Shown here: positions 23,865 to 33,199 of the stretch, one piece after another | How the letters are laid out: every line of letters starts with the position of its first letter | Numbering within the stretch: the stretch's first letter is position 1 | Source of the DNA: Ampelocalamus luodianensis | Taxonomy: Eukaryota; Streptophyta; Magnoliopsida; Poales; Poaceae | Direction: 5' to 3' | NCBI GenBank assembly: GCA_036346255.1 | Contig: CM070629.1 | Span: forward strand, 50,218,916-50,282,915 | Length of the DNA: 64,000 bases | Program-made: the position numbers and the translations under genes | The notes under the pieces: generated by a model | Told to the model about the DNA's origin: nothing | The model's database searches: none | The model's input: the letters and a program-made list of their open reading frames with translations, nothing else

Positions 23865-25166
23865 ATGGGCAAGGAGGTCGACGTGGGAGCTCTCGAGGCC
23901 GGCGGCGCCCGGGACTACACGGACCCACCGCCGGCGCCGCTTGTCGACATCGATGAGCTCGGCAAGTGGTCCCTGTACCGCGCCGTGATCGCCGAGTTCG
24001 TGGCCACGCTGCTGTTCTTGTACATCACGGTGGCCACGGTCATCGGGTACAAGCACCAGACGGACGCATCGGCCTCTGGCGCCGACGCCGCTTGCGGCGG
24101 CGTGGGCATCCTCGGCATCGCGTGGGCGTTCGGCGGCATGATCTTCATCCTCGTCTACTGCACCGCCGGCATCTCCGGCGGTCACATCAACCCGGCCGTG
24201 ACGTTCGGCCTGTTCCTGGCGCGCAAGGTCTCCCTGGTGCGCGCGCTGCTCTACATGGCGGCCCAGTGCCTCGGCGCCATCTGCGGCGTCGCGCTCGTCA
24301 AGGGGTTCCAGAGAGGGTTCTACGCCCGCTACGGCGGCGCCAACGAGTCGCCACTCCACGCACCGGCCTCGCCGCGGAGATCATCGGCACCTTCGCGGGT
24401 TTTCAATTCGGATGACCAAAAATTCGGGTCCACGAAATTGCGAAATTACCAATTCGGACAAATGGCGAAATTAGCATTCAAATTTGACTGAATTTCATCC
24501 AAAATTGTGAATTTTGACCAAATTTTGAATTCTGTTTGAATTTGACCTGAATTCATGTGCAACCGAATTTTTGAGCGAAAGGGGAAAAATTCGTGCTCCA
24601 CCGAAATGACCGAAATTTCGCGAAATTTCACGAAATTTCGCCGAAATTTGAAACCCTGCCTTCGTGCTCGTCTACACCGTCTTCTCCGCCACCGATCCCA
24701 AGCGCAACGCACGCGACTCCCATGTTCCGGTAAATAGATAAACTTTAGTTAATTTGCGATTCCACATTTCAAAAACTTGTGCTCATTGCATCTTTGAATG
24801 TAAATGAAGGTGTTGGCTCCGCTGCCGATCGGGTTTGCGGTGTTCATGGTGCACCTGGCGACGATCTCGATCACCGGGACGGGGATCAACCCGGCGAGGA
24901 GCCTCGGCGCCGCCGTGGTGTACAACAACAACAAGGCCTGGAGCGATCAGGTACACGTTTCGTGCACATTGTACAAAATAATGGAATTGGCAAGAAGTAG
25001 TCATGGTATCATCAGTTGGCCTGAACTGACACTGCGTTGTTCATATCTGACGCAGTGGATCTTCTGGGTGGGGCCGTTTGTGGGCGCGGCGATCGCGGCG
25101 CTGTACCACCAGATCGTCCTCCGCGCCAGTGCCAGGGGGTACGGCTCCTTCCGGAGCAACGCCTAG
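23865..25166 (+). pseudogene. PIP2: PIP2-type plasma-membrane aquaporin, disrupted by a MITE and a frameshift
   Basis: Exon 1 (23865-24729, including the MITE) begins MGKEVDVGALEAGG and keeps DPPPAPL, the TM1 block AEFVATLLFLYITVATVIGY, and the first aquaporin motif SGGHINPAVTF. Exon 2 (24810-24950) carries the second motif GTGINPARS, and exon 3 (25056-25166) ends GSFRSNA then TAG. Introns 24730-24809 and 24951-25055 are GT..AG and lie where PIP genes have them. Two lesions are visible. A net loss of about 10 bp near 24343-24360 (loop C, between TM3 and TM4) shifts the frame. A 263 bp MITE at 24396-24658 interrupts GTF|VLVY. Translation would stop at 24491, after about 160 native residues. 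Family function is water transport across the plasma membrane as tetramers; this copy cannot make a full channel. Confidence 0.93.
24396..24658. mobile_element. hAT-like MITE inserted in the PIP2 coding sequence
   Basis: Left end CGGGTTTTCAATTCGG, right end (complement) CAGGGTTTCAAATTTCGG. The element is flanked by CCTTCG on both sides (24390-24395 and 24659-24664); excising it with one copy restores the aquaporin reading GTFVLVY. The interior is built of ATTTCG/CGAAAT words in both orientations. CAGGG-type termini fit hAT, whose target duplication is 8 bp; a small deletion at the left end would explain the 6 bp seen. Confidence 0.85.
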
Positions 25167-26079
25167 CTCGTCCACCTCCATGGCCAAGCTGTAGCTGGGC
25201 TCTTTCTCAATTCAAGTTTAAGGTGAATGGGAGAGCACTGGTTTATTAGTAGTAGCTTCAGTAAGTGCATGTGAAGCCTGCAGTGGTGCAGCAGAGCAAG
25301 TGTTCGTGTGTGTGCTTTGAAAATCAAATGTAGTTTTGTCTGTGTTAGTACTCTTCTAGTTTCAACTTCCAAGTGAAGCTACTGGCACTCGGGAGCATCA
25401 GTTGAAAATAGACCTAATGTTGAAAATTTGGTAGTTCCAATCTCAGCCGTTGCATCAAGAACGAACGTCAAGTATCGCCCCGGACCACCCTCCCACATTA
25501 CTCAAGTAAAAAAGCCCTGGAAATTATCTCATTACTCAAGTAACAAAAAAAGGGTTTGCACTGTTAAATTGTGGAGCTTGATTATAATGGTACAAATTAA
25601 TCGTGTATCTACTAGACTGGTTACAAATGGCGCCGAAAAGTGATTCAGCAACCGACACCATGTCTCATTAGCGAGGGTACACAATTTAAACCAATTCTTA
25701 TGACATCGATGGAAAGATGAAACCATTAAGGGAAAATTTGGTCAGCACATATCCTTGCAAAGAGTGATGTTTAACAAAAATACCATCCCATTCATTCTAG
25801 ACTGTCTAATACCATCGCAAAGGCTAAAGTTATGGAAAGGAAAATTTCGATTTATGTCACTGCTTCAATTGCACTTTCGGTTTATACCTTTTTTTTTTTG
25901 CTAATTTGGTTTATGCCGCTGTTTCGAAAAATTGTTAGAAAATGTTATTGACGTTACCCTCCGATGTACTAGATCCCTCCACTATGTCAGGTTAAAATGT
26001 TTGACTACAACAAATGACCAATGATACCCTTTCAATAATTATGAAAATACCACTCGAATCTCGGAGATTTTAAGAAATA
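25167..26079. other. PIP2 3' flank and intergenic DNA
   Basis: About 200 bp after the stop is probable 3' UTR (GTTCGTGTGTGTGC, then GTTTTGTCTGTG), without a clear AATAAA. The rest, including a T run at 25889-25900, shows no gene or defined repeat. Confidence 0.45.
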
Positions 26080-26880
26080 ACATTGTAGTCATATGTGCTT
26101 CTTTTCTTTCTTTTTTCTTTTCTCCTTTCTTTTCTTTATTTTTCCTCCATTTATTTTGTCCAGCGTTTCTCTCTTTTCCCATTCCTTCCTTCCTCTTCTC
26201 TCGTTCTCCACCAGATCCTCCCTCCTCTCTTCCTCCACCAACCAACTAGCTCCCTGCTCCTCCCCTATTCTTCCTCCGGCCGGGCCGGCCAGCTCCACCG
26301 CCACTGTGTCGCGCCATCGTGCTAGCCGCCGCGCCCCTTGCTACGCCGCCGTCGCGCGCTCCTGCCTCGACCACCTAGCCTGCGTGCTCGGCCTCACCTC
26401 CAGCCTCTCTCTCTCTCTAGGCCGCCACCTCCCCAGCCGCCCAGCCTGCACTCTCGGCCTCGCCTCTGGCCTCTCTCTCTCTCCCTCCCTCTCGACCGTC
26501 GCCGCGCTGCTTGTGCCGTGCCACCCGAGCCGCTGGGCCCTCGGCCGCCGCTCCAGCCTCGATGCCGCTGCTGCCATGCCGCCACGTCTCCGTGCTCCAC
26601 TGTGCAGCTAGCACCCACGTGCACCACGCCGCTCTTCCTCGGCGCACACGATGCCGCCTCTGTCGTCGTCGCGCTGCCTCAACACCGTCGCAAGCCACCC
26701 TCGGCCGCCTCAAGCTGACTCTGCTCCCCATGCGCCGCTGCCGACGCCCTCGACTCACCTCGGCACCATCTCGGCCTCGACATCGCCGCCTTGCCGCTGG
26801 CCAATGCAACCTCGGCTTCGGCTCTGCTCTCTGCCTCTTGCGTCGCCGAGCTGTCACCGCTCACCACGTCGGCACAAATT
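26080..26880. other. Pyrimidine-rich then CpG-rich sequence, no recognisable gene
   Basis: 26090-26240 is a polypyrimidine tract (TTTCTTTCTTTTTTC-like); 26260-26880 is GC-rich with CTCTCTCTCTCT at 26408. Frames up to 172 codons open on both strands at the same place, all Ser/Pro/Arg/Ala-rich. This is the pattern of composition, not of a gene. It could be the leader region of a decayed element. Confidence 0.45.
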
Positions 26881-27345
26881 GGCGGCAATAAGGCTATGTT
26901 TGGTATTGCGTGGATTATTATAATCTCGTTTAGCTGCTTTTCTTTTTTTTAGAAACACCCAGTACAACACATAGACGTCCACACACACGCACACCACCAC
27001 ACGCACGCACTCACACACACAACGCCTACGGAAGACTGGACGAGTGAAGCTTGACGAAGAAATAACGAAGTCACCACCGGCGCCTCGCTTGCGATGAGCA
27101 CGTCGCCTCCCACTGAAAGAATAATCTCCTAAATAAGACATGCAGGACCAAACCTAGGGTTTGAACCCTGGTATGCTAGGGGTATATCATTTAGCTGCTT
27201 TTCGATATCTTGGTGTTTGACTAACCGTCGTTTTCTTAATCAAGTTGCAAACGAATGTATTATTGTGATCCGAAACATATATACGAGATGAAACGTAACT
27301 TTAATCTTATTAACTAAACATAGTAGATAATAAAATTTGAGGCAA
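26881..27345. repeat. Segment B, first part: copy of 50229-50420, carrying a SINE
   Basis: Without the SINE it matches 50229-50420: GGCGGCAATAAGGCTATG, GATTATTATAATCTC, GGTGTTTGACTAACCGTC and ACATATATACGAGATG are shared, in order. The copy at 50229 is uninterrupted and shows the pre-insertion state. Confidence 0.8.
26943..27189 (-). mobile_element. SINE, 5'-shortened, minus orientation
   Basis: About 247 bp flanked by a 14 bp direct repeat TTTAGCTGCTTTTC (26929-26942 and 27190-27203). Read on the minus strand it contains a pol III B box GGTTCAAACCC (plus 27158-27168), a GT-rich stretch, and ends in an A-run (plus-strand T-run 26943-26950). The B box lies only about 20 bp from the 5' end, so the A box is missing or displaced, suggesting 5' truncation. 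No LINE-like frame. The empty site at 50268-50290 supports insertion by target-primed reverse transcription. Confidence 0.72.
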
Positions 27346-27399
27346 CTTATCCACACGACCGAGAACCATTGCCACGCAGACATACATGGAGCAACCAAT

Positions 27400-28130
27400 G
27401 AAGCGTCCAGAGTCCAGTTAAGACCAGGACAAGAGCAGGTAACTCCCGACTCCGTCAATTAATTGGTGAGAAGTGGAAACCACGGGCTAATCAAGTTGGA
27501 TCCAGGGAGCCCCTAATTGCAACCTTTCTGGTAATGTGAATTTTTTTAGATTCTTTGGTCGGCGCTTGCAGGCAACGCCTTTCTTTCTCATCCATGCATA
27601 ATACATACACAACACCAAACAGATGAGATTGGATCTAATTAGGCCAACATTCCTGACACGAAATGGCACATCAAAAAAGATTGAGGAACCAGCCGAAGTA
27701 GTGACAGAAGATACCTGCTCTGTGGATGGAATTGAACATCCGGCTCAGCCTGACAACACGACTCCATCTGTATTGTGGTTAAGCATTTTCTCTGTCTTTG
27801 TTAATTCCTAAGGCTGAGCTAGCAAGCTAACCTAATTGAGCATTAGCTCATATTGGCCGCAAGATTATCTGAAATGATACGTTGGTGGTAGGCCCGGGTG
27901 AAAGATGGAGAGATGACGTCGTCATGAGCGTCAAGTCGGTGTTGGACGGCTCTCCAAACCAAAAGGCAGTCATGGGGTTAGCTAGGCCAAACTCCAGTGT
28001 AATTGGTCCTCTCTCCGAGTGTCGTGACCTTATCCATAGTGGAATCGTAAGAAAACAAGAGAGCTGGACATGGAACATACCATGTGATATTCTTAAATAA
28101 TACTACCAGGTCGATAACGTAGGAGAATGG
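27400..28130. repeat. Segment B, second part: copy of segment A (14861-15345 and 16862-17190)
   Basis: Contiguous here, but split in segment A by about 1.5 kb of inserted DNA. Shared words are listed under segment A. No conserved coding frame. Confidence 0.75.
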
Positions 28131-28508
28131 GCACGGTAGAGGCGACTATAATTTAGAGTCTTAGGCTAAAATAGCATTCTACCAACGCAATTCTGCTGCG
28201 AAAGCCACGTGCTGTCATCCCAGACCGCGATAGACGACCTACCGCACTCTCCAATCGTTGCAGGTGGCCTGTCGTGCTCCCAGTTCGTGGCAGGAACATG
28301 TGCAAGCCACCTGTCGTGCTGTTGCACGTTCCCTAGTCCGCGGCCACGTGCCGCGATCTGGGGTGCGGCAAGTTGCTTGTTGTGGTCTGAGATTGCGGTG
28401 CATGCCTTCCGGGGCAAAATCGTGCTGTAGAAGTGTCATTTTTGTCATTTCGAACGTGGAGACTACTTTTGCTATTTTGTTTAAAAAAGATGCTAAATGA
28501 GCCAAAAA
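28131..28508. other. Intergenic sequence without recognisable gene
   Basis: GC-richer stretch 28190-28420 with CGTGCTGT and CCGCGGCCACGTGCCGCG words; overlapping frames of 60-88 codons on both strands but no protein resemblance. Confidence 0.45.
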
Positions 28509-28818
28509 CTTCTACAATTTACAAAAGTTGTACACTGAGTTTTGGTAGCCATCAGGTACATGTTTCCTCTAAACAATCAAGTACATTTTTCAACATCCAA
28601 TTGCCTCGAGATTGATGTAGCTATATAGCCTAATCCCCACCTCTCCTCTCGCCGCCGCTGCACCTTCTACAATTTATAAAAGTTGTACACCGAGTTCTGC
28701 TAGCCATCAGGTACATGTTTCCTCTAAACAATAAAGTACATTTTTCAACATCCAATTGTCTCGAGATTGATGTAGCTATATAGCCTAATCCCCACCTCTC
28801 CTCACGCCGCCACCCTTC
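28509..28818. repeat. Tandem duplication, two units of 155 bp
   Basis: Units 28509-28663 and 28664-28818 both start CTTCTACAATTTAYAAAAG and end in CTCCTCWCGCCGCC; they differ at about a dozen positions. Non-coding. Confidence 0.88.
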
Positions 28819-28989
28819 CTACCCCATGTGCGCTCTCACTGCCTCACCAATGTCAGTTAGTGTCAACACATGTTACACACCTTCGAACAGAAGAGTGGGA
28901 ACTTCGATTTTGTTTAAATAATATTAATTTAAAGATAATTACAAAATAAATAGTTGAATTTTTTTCACAAAAATAGGCTAATGTCACTA

Positions 28990-31900
28990 TGTTGTTTAAA
29001 TAATATTAATTTCTTGATTCAAAGGCTTAGTCGATCTGAGTTTAAGCATATCGCTCACTTGAGGCCTGCTCACGAGATCTGGAAGACCCTCGCTAACTAC
29101 CATGAGGCCTCTATCTGTAATCAAGAAAGTGAGACAGAACCCACTTAAGAAAGAGTACTCAAAGATCGAGCAAAGGCCTGATGAATCTTTGAATGAGTTG
29201 TGGGGAAGGTTTTCTAAGATCATTCGTGACCTACATATTGTTGGCCTTGTGTTTTTGAATCTGAGAATGCATGTCAGCTCTTGAGTGCACTTGATGTAAG
29301 AGTTTGGGGGGTGAAGATCACTTCCATCAATGACAACACTGTCATGAGTGAGCATACCATGGATAATCTCTACTCAAGGTTGAAGACGCATGAGATTGAC
29401 TTCATCTCATGTTTTCCCAAGACAGAGCCGATGGCTCTAGTGGTTGACCCTTCTTAGAGTAGTTCTTCGATTCTTTGGACTTTAGCTCATCTAGATTTTC
29501 ATTATCTGCCTTGCACTCCTTGAGTGATAAGCAGCTAGAGAGGCTATCTGAGGATAACTTAGCCTTTCTATCCATAAAATTCACGAAAGCCTACAACAAA
29601 GTGAGGAACAAGAGGAGAAGTGATCCTGTTACTTGCTTCTAGTGTGGTGAGCCAAACCACATTCGGGCTAAGTGCCCTAAGCTGAAGGGCAAGGAGGAGA
29701 AGGACTTCCGGAGGCGTCCTCAGGCTTGAGACACGAAGACCAAGAAGCCCAACTACCAGAAGTTCGTCATCCTGGACTTTGCCGCTCTTGAAAACGTCGA
29801 TATAAGCGATGTGAACTCGGGGATGGAGGACGACGAGGATGATTCCCACGGCAAGAAGAAGGCACAGAACTTCTCCAGCATGTGCTTCATGGTCAGGGAC
29901 AGCTATGATGTCGAATCCTCCGTCGATGATGAGCCCTACAGCGATCCCGATGAGGTATGCCCCTCACCCAAAAAGATGAAATGTGCTTTGGTTGCTACTG
30001 AATGAAATCTGAAAAAGCAAGCTAAAATGATTAGGAGACATGATATCATGATTGAAAACTTGAACCTAGAAATGGTTAGGATCAAACCCATTAATCCTGC
30101 TGATAATTGTGATTCTTGCTCTTGCTTACATGATGAATTGGCAAACCTGAAATCTGCTCATTCCTCTGTTGTAAATCAACTTAAAGATGCCCTATATGAA
30201 CTAAAATCTCTCAAATCTAGTCATAATCATGTTTGCTTGGATTCTATTGCTTTAGATGTGACTCCTATAGATGTTATTCCATCACCTTGCTCAAGTTGTG
30301 CTTTGCTTGAATTGAAATTGGATAGTGCTACTAAGGAATTGTTGAAATTTAATTCTAGTCATATTTGCTCTTATTGTGAGGATAGTAAGATTAAAATAAA
30401 GGAAATGACTGAAATGGTTCTTCATTCTAAGACCGCTTCTTGTGAAAACTGTTTTAAACTCATAATTGATAATGATGCTCTTAACAAGACTCTAGAGGAG
30501 AAATATAAAATTGAAAAATCCATGGCTATGAATGCATCTAAGAAAGTAATTGATTCTAATTCTTATGCATTTTGTGCTGAAATTGGGGCTGATTTAAATG
30601 AGATACAAAAGGCGTTTAGAGTCAAGTTCAAAGAGCAGTTGAGTAGGATTAGAAATTCCTCTTGTGTGTCTTGTGAGGCCTTAAAAGTTGAGGTAGCTAT
30701 CCATAAAGAAAGATATGCTAGGAAACCAAGTCAAATAAGTGTGCCACATGTGAGGACCTAGCCAAAGAAAATAACTATCTCAAAAAGACCCTTGAGAGAT
30801 TTTCTAGTGGGAAGAAGAACCTCAACATAATCCTTGACCAATCTAAGGTGGGTGTGAAGAAGAGTGTCCTAGGATTTTATTCCTTAGAGTATTCCAAGAA
30901 CCACCCACCTAAGGTTGTGAGAGTTGTTGAGAGTGTCAAGTTTGAGGTAGAACCTCTTGAGCCATCTAAGCCAGTCTTTAGATCTGTAAGTCTTGCCCAA
31001 ACCCCTTCTAGCAAGTCAGGTGCTTCTATTTCAACCGGTCAGACCCCTCAAAAGGTCAAGTATCATTGCATCTTCTACAAGAAAGATGACCACATAGTTG
31101 AGTTTTGCTTCCGTAGAGCTAAGGGTAAGAGGAAGGAGAGAGTGCATGCCTTGAGGTTCATTAGAGGAGTTCCTTCACTTGCGACTGTGTCTGGAGCCAA
31201 GTAGCATGTCTTTCTTACTAGCCATAGGCCTATGTTTGTAGATGATTTCTTTGACTCCTTTGGTGACTCTAGGCAATGTTTTGGGTTAGGATATCGTGAG
31301 GATAGACCATGGATATAGCATCTAGACAGGGGAGTGTTGGCCTTTTGGTAGGTTGATTCGGAGAGATCTAGGTGTTTCACATGTGCATTCTTATAATTAT
31401 CCTTCTAACCATTTTATTGCTACTTCTACTGCAATTCCTAGTCATCGTGTTGCTCAGTACTGAATTCCTAAGTCTTTTATCGCTAACCCCAGTACTGAGG
31501 CATAGATGTTTTCTGCTTATGCCCTATAGGTCCAGCTTGCAAGGAAGGAGGATGTGTGGCTTGTTGATTCTGGGTGTTCTCGACACATGATCGGAGATTC
31601 TACATGGTTCTCCTCCCTCACACGTGCATCCGGCAACAAGTTGATTACGTTTGGGGATGCTTCTACCGAGATCGTGACAGCCAATGGCATAGTGCACATC
31701 AATAACAACTTCATGCTTAAGGACATCATTTTGGTAAGTAAGCTGAGGTATATTTTGCTATCGGTCTCCCAGCTTCTTGATGAGGGTCTAGAAGTAAGGT
31801 TCAAGAGTGGTGAGTGTAGAGTTCTAGACTCCTCGGGTGAGTATATCTTTGGGATCTCTATGTTTGAGAGGATCTTTAGTGCTGAATTCAGTATCTCTTC

Positions 31901-32213
31901 TACCTCCAGCCACCCTAGGTGTCTTGTGGCTTCTGACTCTCATGACTTAGTGTTATGGCACCGTAGGCTTAGACACATAGGCTTCGACCATTTGACTAGA
32001 GTCAGTAGCAAGAACCTGATTAGAGGTTTGCCTAGGCTTAAGAATGTTAGAGACCTAGTGTGCACACCCTGTAGACATGGTAAGATGGTCTATGCTTCTT
32101 ATCCACCTCTTACTTTAGTGATGACTGATAGACTTGGACAGCTCTTACACTTAGACATAGTTGGCCCTTCTAGAGTCTAGTCTGCAGGAGGGAAGTGATA
32201 TGTGCTTGTCATT
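28990..32213 (+). pseudogene. Sirevirus-like gag, protease and integrase N-part, broken
   Basis: Gag starts mid-protein (LSRSEF..AHLRPAHEIWKTL at 29020-29090) and continues in shifted frames through DESLNELWGRFSK. A CCHC zinc knuckle at about 29630-29680 has a stop in it (CF*CGEPNHIRAKCPK). An acidic stretch, MEDDEDDSHGKKKAQN, lies at about 29823. A 244-codon frame at 30027-30761 is a lysine/serine/cysteine-rich, probably coiled-coil, gag extension. Protease WLVDSGCSRHM is at 31557, then the GAG-pre-integrase block LWHRRLRHIGF at 31950, and the integrase start HLDIVGPS at 32150. The frame is cut by the CACTA insertion at 32214 and resumes at 44837. Confidence 0.85.
32211..32213. repeat. Left target-site duplication ATT of the CACTA element
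   Basis: ATT precedes CACTACTACAAAA and is repeated at 44834-44836 after TAATAGTG. Three bases is the CACTA hallmark, and the integrase codons join across it. Confidence 0.9.
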
Positions 32214-32237
32214 CACTACTACAAAACAGGCTATACT

Positions 32238-32490
32238 AGACGTCTCATCACAGACGGTTAAGGAACCGTCTGTGATACGTAACTATCACAAACGGTTCGT
32301 GAATAGAGCCGTATGTGATAATTCACAGACGGTTCTTAATAAGAACCGTCTGTGATAATCGTAGACATCACAGATGGTTCTTCTTAAGAACTGTCTGCGA
32401 ATTATCACAGACGGTTCTATTCATGAACCGTCTGTGATAGTTACGTATCACAGACGGTTCTATTCATAAACCGTCTCTGATACTAGGCGG
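32238..32490. repeat. Left CACTA subterminal foldback
   Basis: Left arm 32266-32354 and right arm 32369-32457 are 89 nt each and nearly perfect reverse complements around a 14 nt loop; imperfect pairing extends outwards to about 32238/32490. Each arm itself holds smaller palindromes of the form CAGACGGTTCTTA..TAAGAACCGTCTG (32325-32353). Confidence 0.9.
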
Positions 32491-32822
32491 GAAAACAAAA
32501 ATTTGGACTTAATGGGCAGGCTGCCGAAACTTGCTTTATATTAACCTCGCCCCGGCCTCGTCTGCCATATCTCCTCACACCTCACACCTCCATCTCCTCC
32601 TCTGCCATCTCTCCTCTAACTAAGTGCCACCGTCTCGCCCTGACCTTGCGCTCTGGCCTCCCCCGAGCTCGTCACCCGCAGCCTCCTCCACCTCGCCCTG
32701 GCCTCGACGGCGGCGGCCTCCCACGACCTCGTCGCCCCTAGCCTCCTCCACTTCGTCACCCCAGACTCCCCTTTGCTCTGTGATGTCCTCCTTTGCTCTG
32801 TGATGTGGATTACTGAGAGCTA
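32491..32822. other. Left internal part of the CACTA element
   Basis: C-rich sequence (CTCCACCTCGCCCTGG-like) with a 16 bp word TTTGCTCTGTGATGTC/G repeated at 32771 and 32790. No transposase text. Continues across the gypsy insertion at 44256. Confidence 0.6.
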
Positions 32823-32827
32823 GTGTT

Positions 32828-33141
32828 TGACGAGGATTAAAACCTCTATATATTATCTTTAATATATAAAAGACCATACGTCTTCATGGTCGTAACCCCT
32901 AAGGTACACGACCTCACTGGTCGTAGAGATTCCAGAGGTTACTTAATCAAGGGGAGAAGAAGGAAGATCACAAGCCATAGATTTGTGCAATAGTTCTGAG
33001 TTAACAAGAGAGCAGGCAGAGTTCTTAGTACATACATTGTAAATTCCAGTTCTTTTTAATAAAGAGCAGTCCCATTACTCCCGAGATTTCCCGTCACTTT
33101 CTCCTTTTATTTTCGTAAGATCGACGTCTTGATCGCCGACA
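32828..33141 (+). repeat. 5' LTR of the Tat element, internally deleted
   Basis: Matches the ends of the 3' LTR but lacks 346 bp that the 3' LTR has at about 43710-44056. The join is at about 32946 (ACTTAA then TCAAGGGG). The missing part includes the LTR TATA-like box. Confidence 0.92.
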
Positions 33142-33142
33142 G

Positions 33143-33160
33143 TGGCGCCGTCCGTGGGAA
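33143..33160 (+). promoter_or_regulatory. Primer-binding site of the Tat element
   Basis: TGGCGCCGTCCGTGGGAA, one base after the LTR end; complementary in its first nine bases to the 3' end type (CGGCGCCA) used with tRNA-Asp by plant Tat/Athila elements. Confidence 0.75.
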
Positions 33161-33199
33161 ACGCGGCGTGGAATCTCGAAGATTTTCTCGCTCATCAAA

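Noticed and set aside
23915..24415. Frames of 149 and 169 codons overlapping PIP2 exon 1
   Set aside because: Shadow frames of the aquaporin coding sequence, caused by high GC at codon position 3.
26093..26923. Frames up to 172 codons (Phe/Ser/Leu-rich start, then Pro/Ser/Arg)
   Set aside because: Opposite-strand frames of similar length at the same place and a polypyrimidine origin argue for composition; no conserved motif.
27158..27168. GGTTCAAACCC considered as a tRNA T-arm (tRNA gene)
   Set aside because: No cloverleaf or A box at the right distance; it is the B box of a SINE with flanking direct repeats and a poly(A) end.
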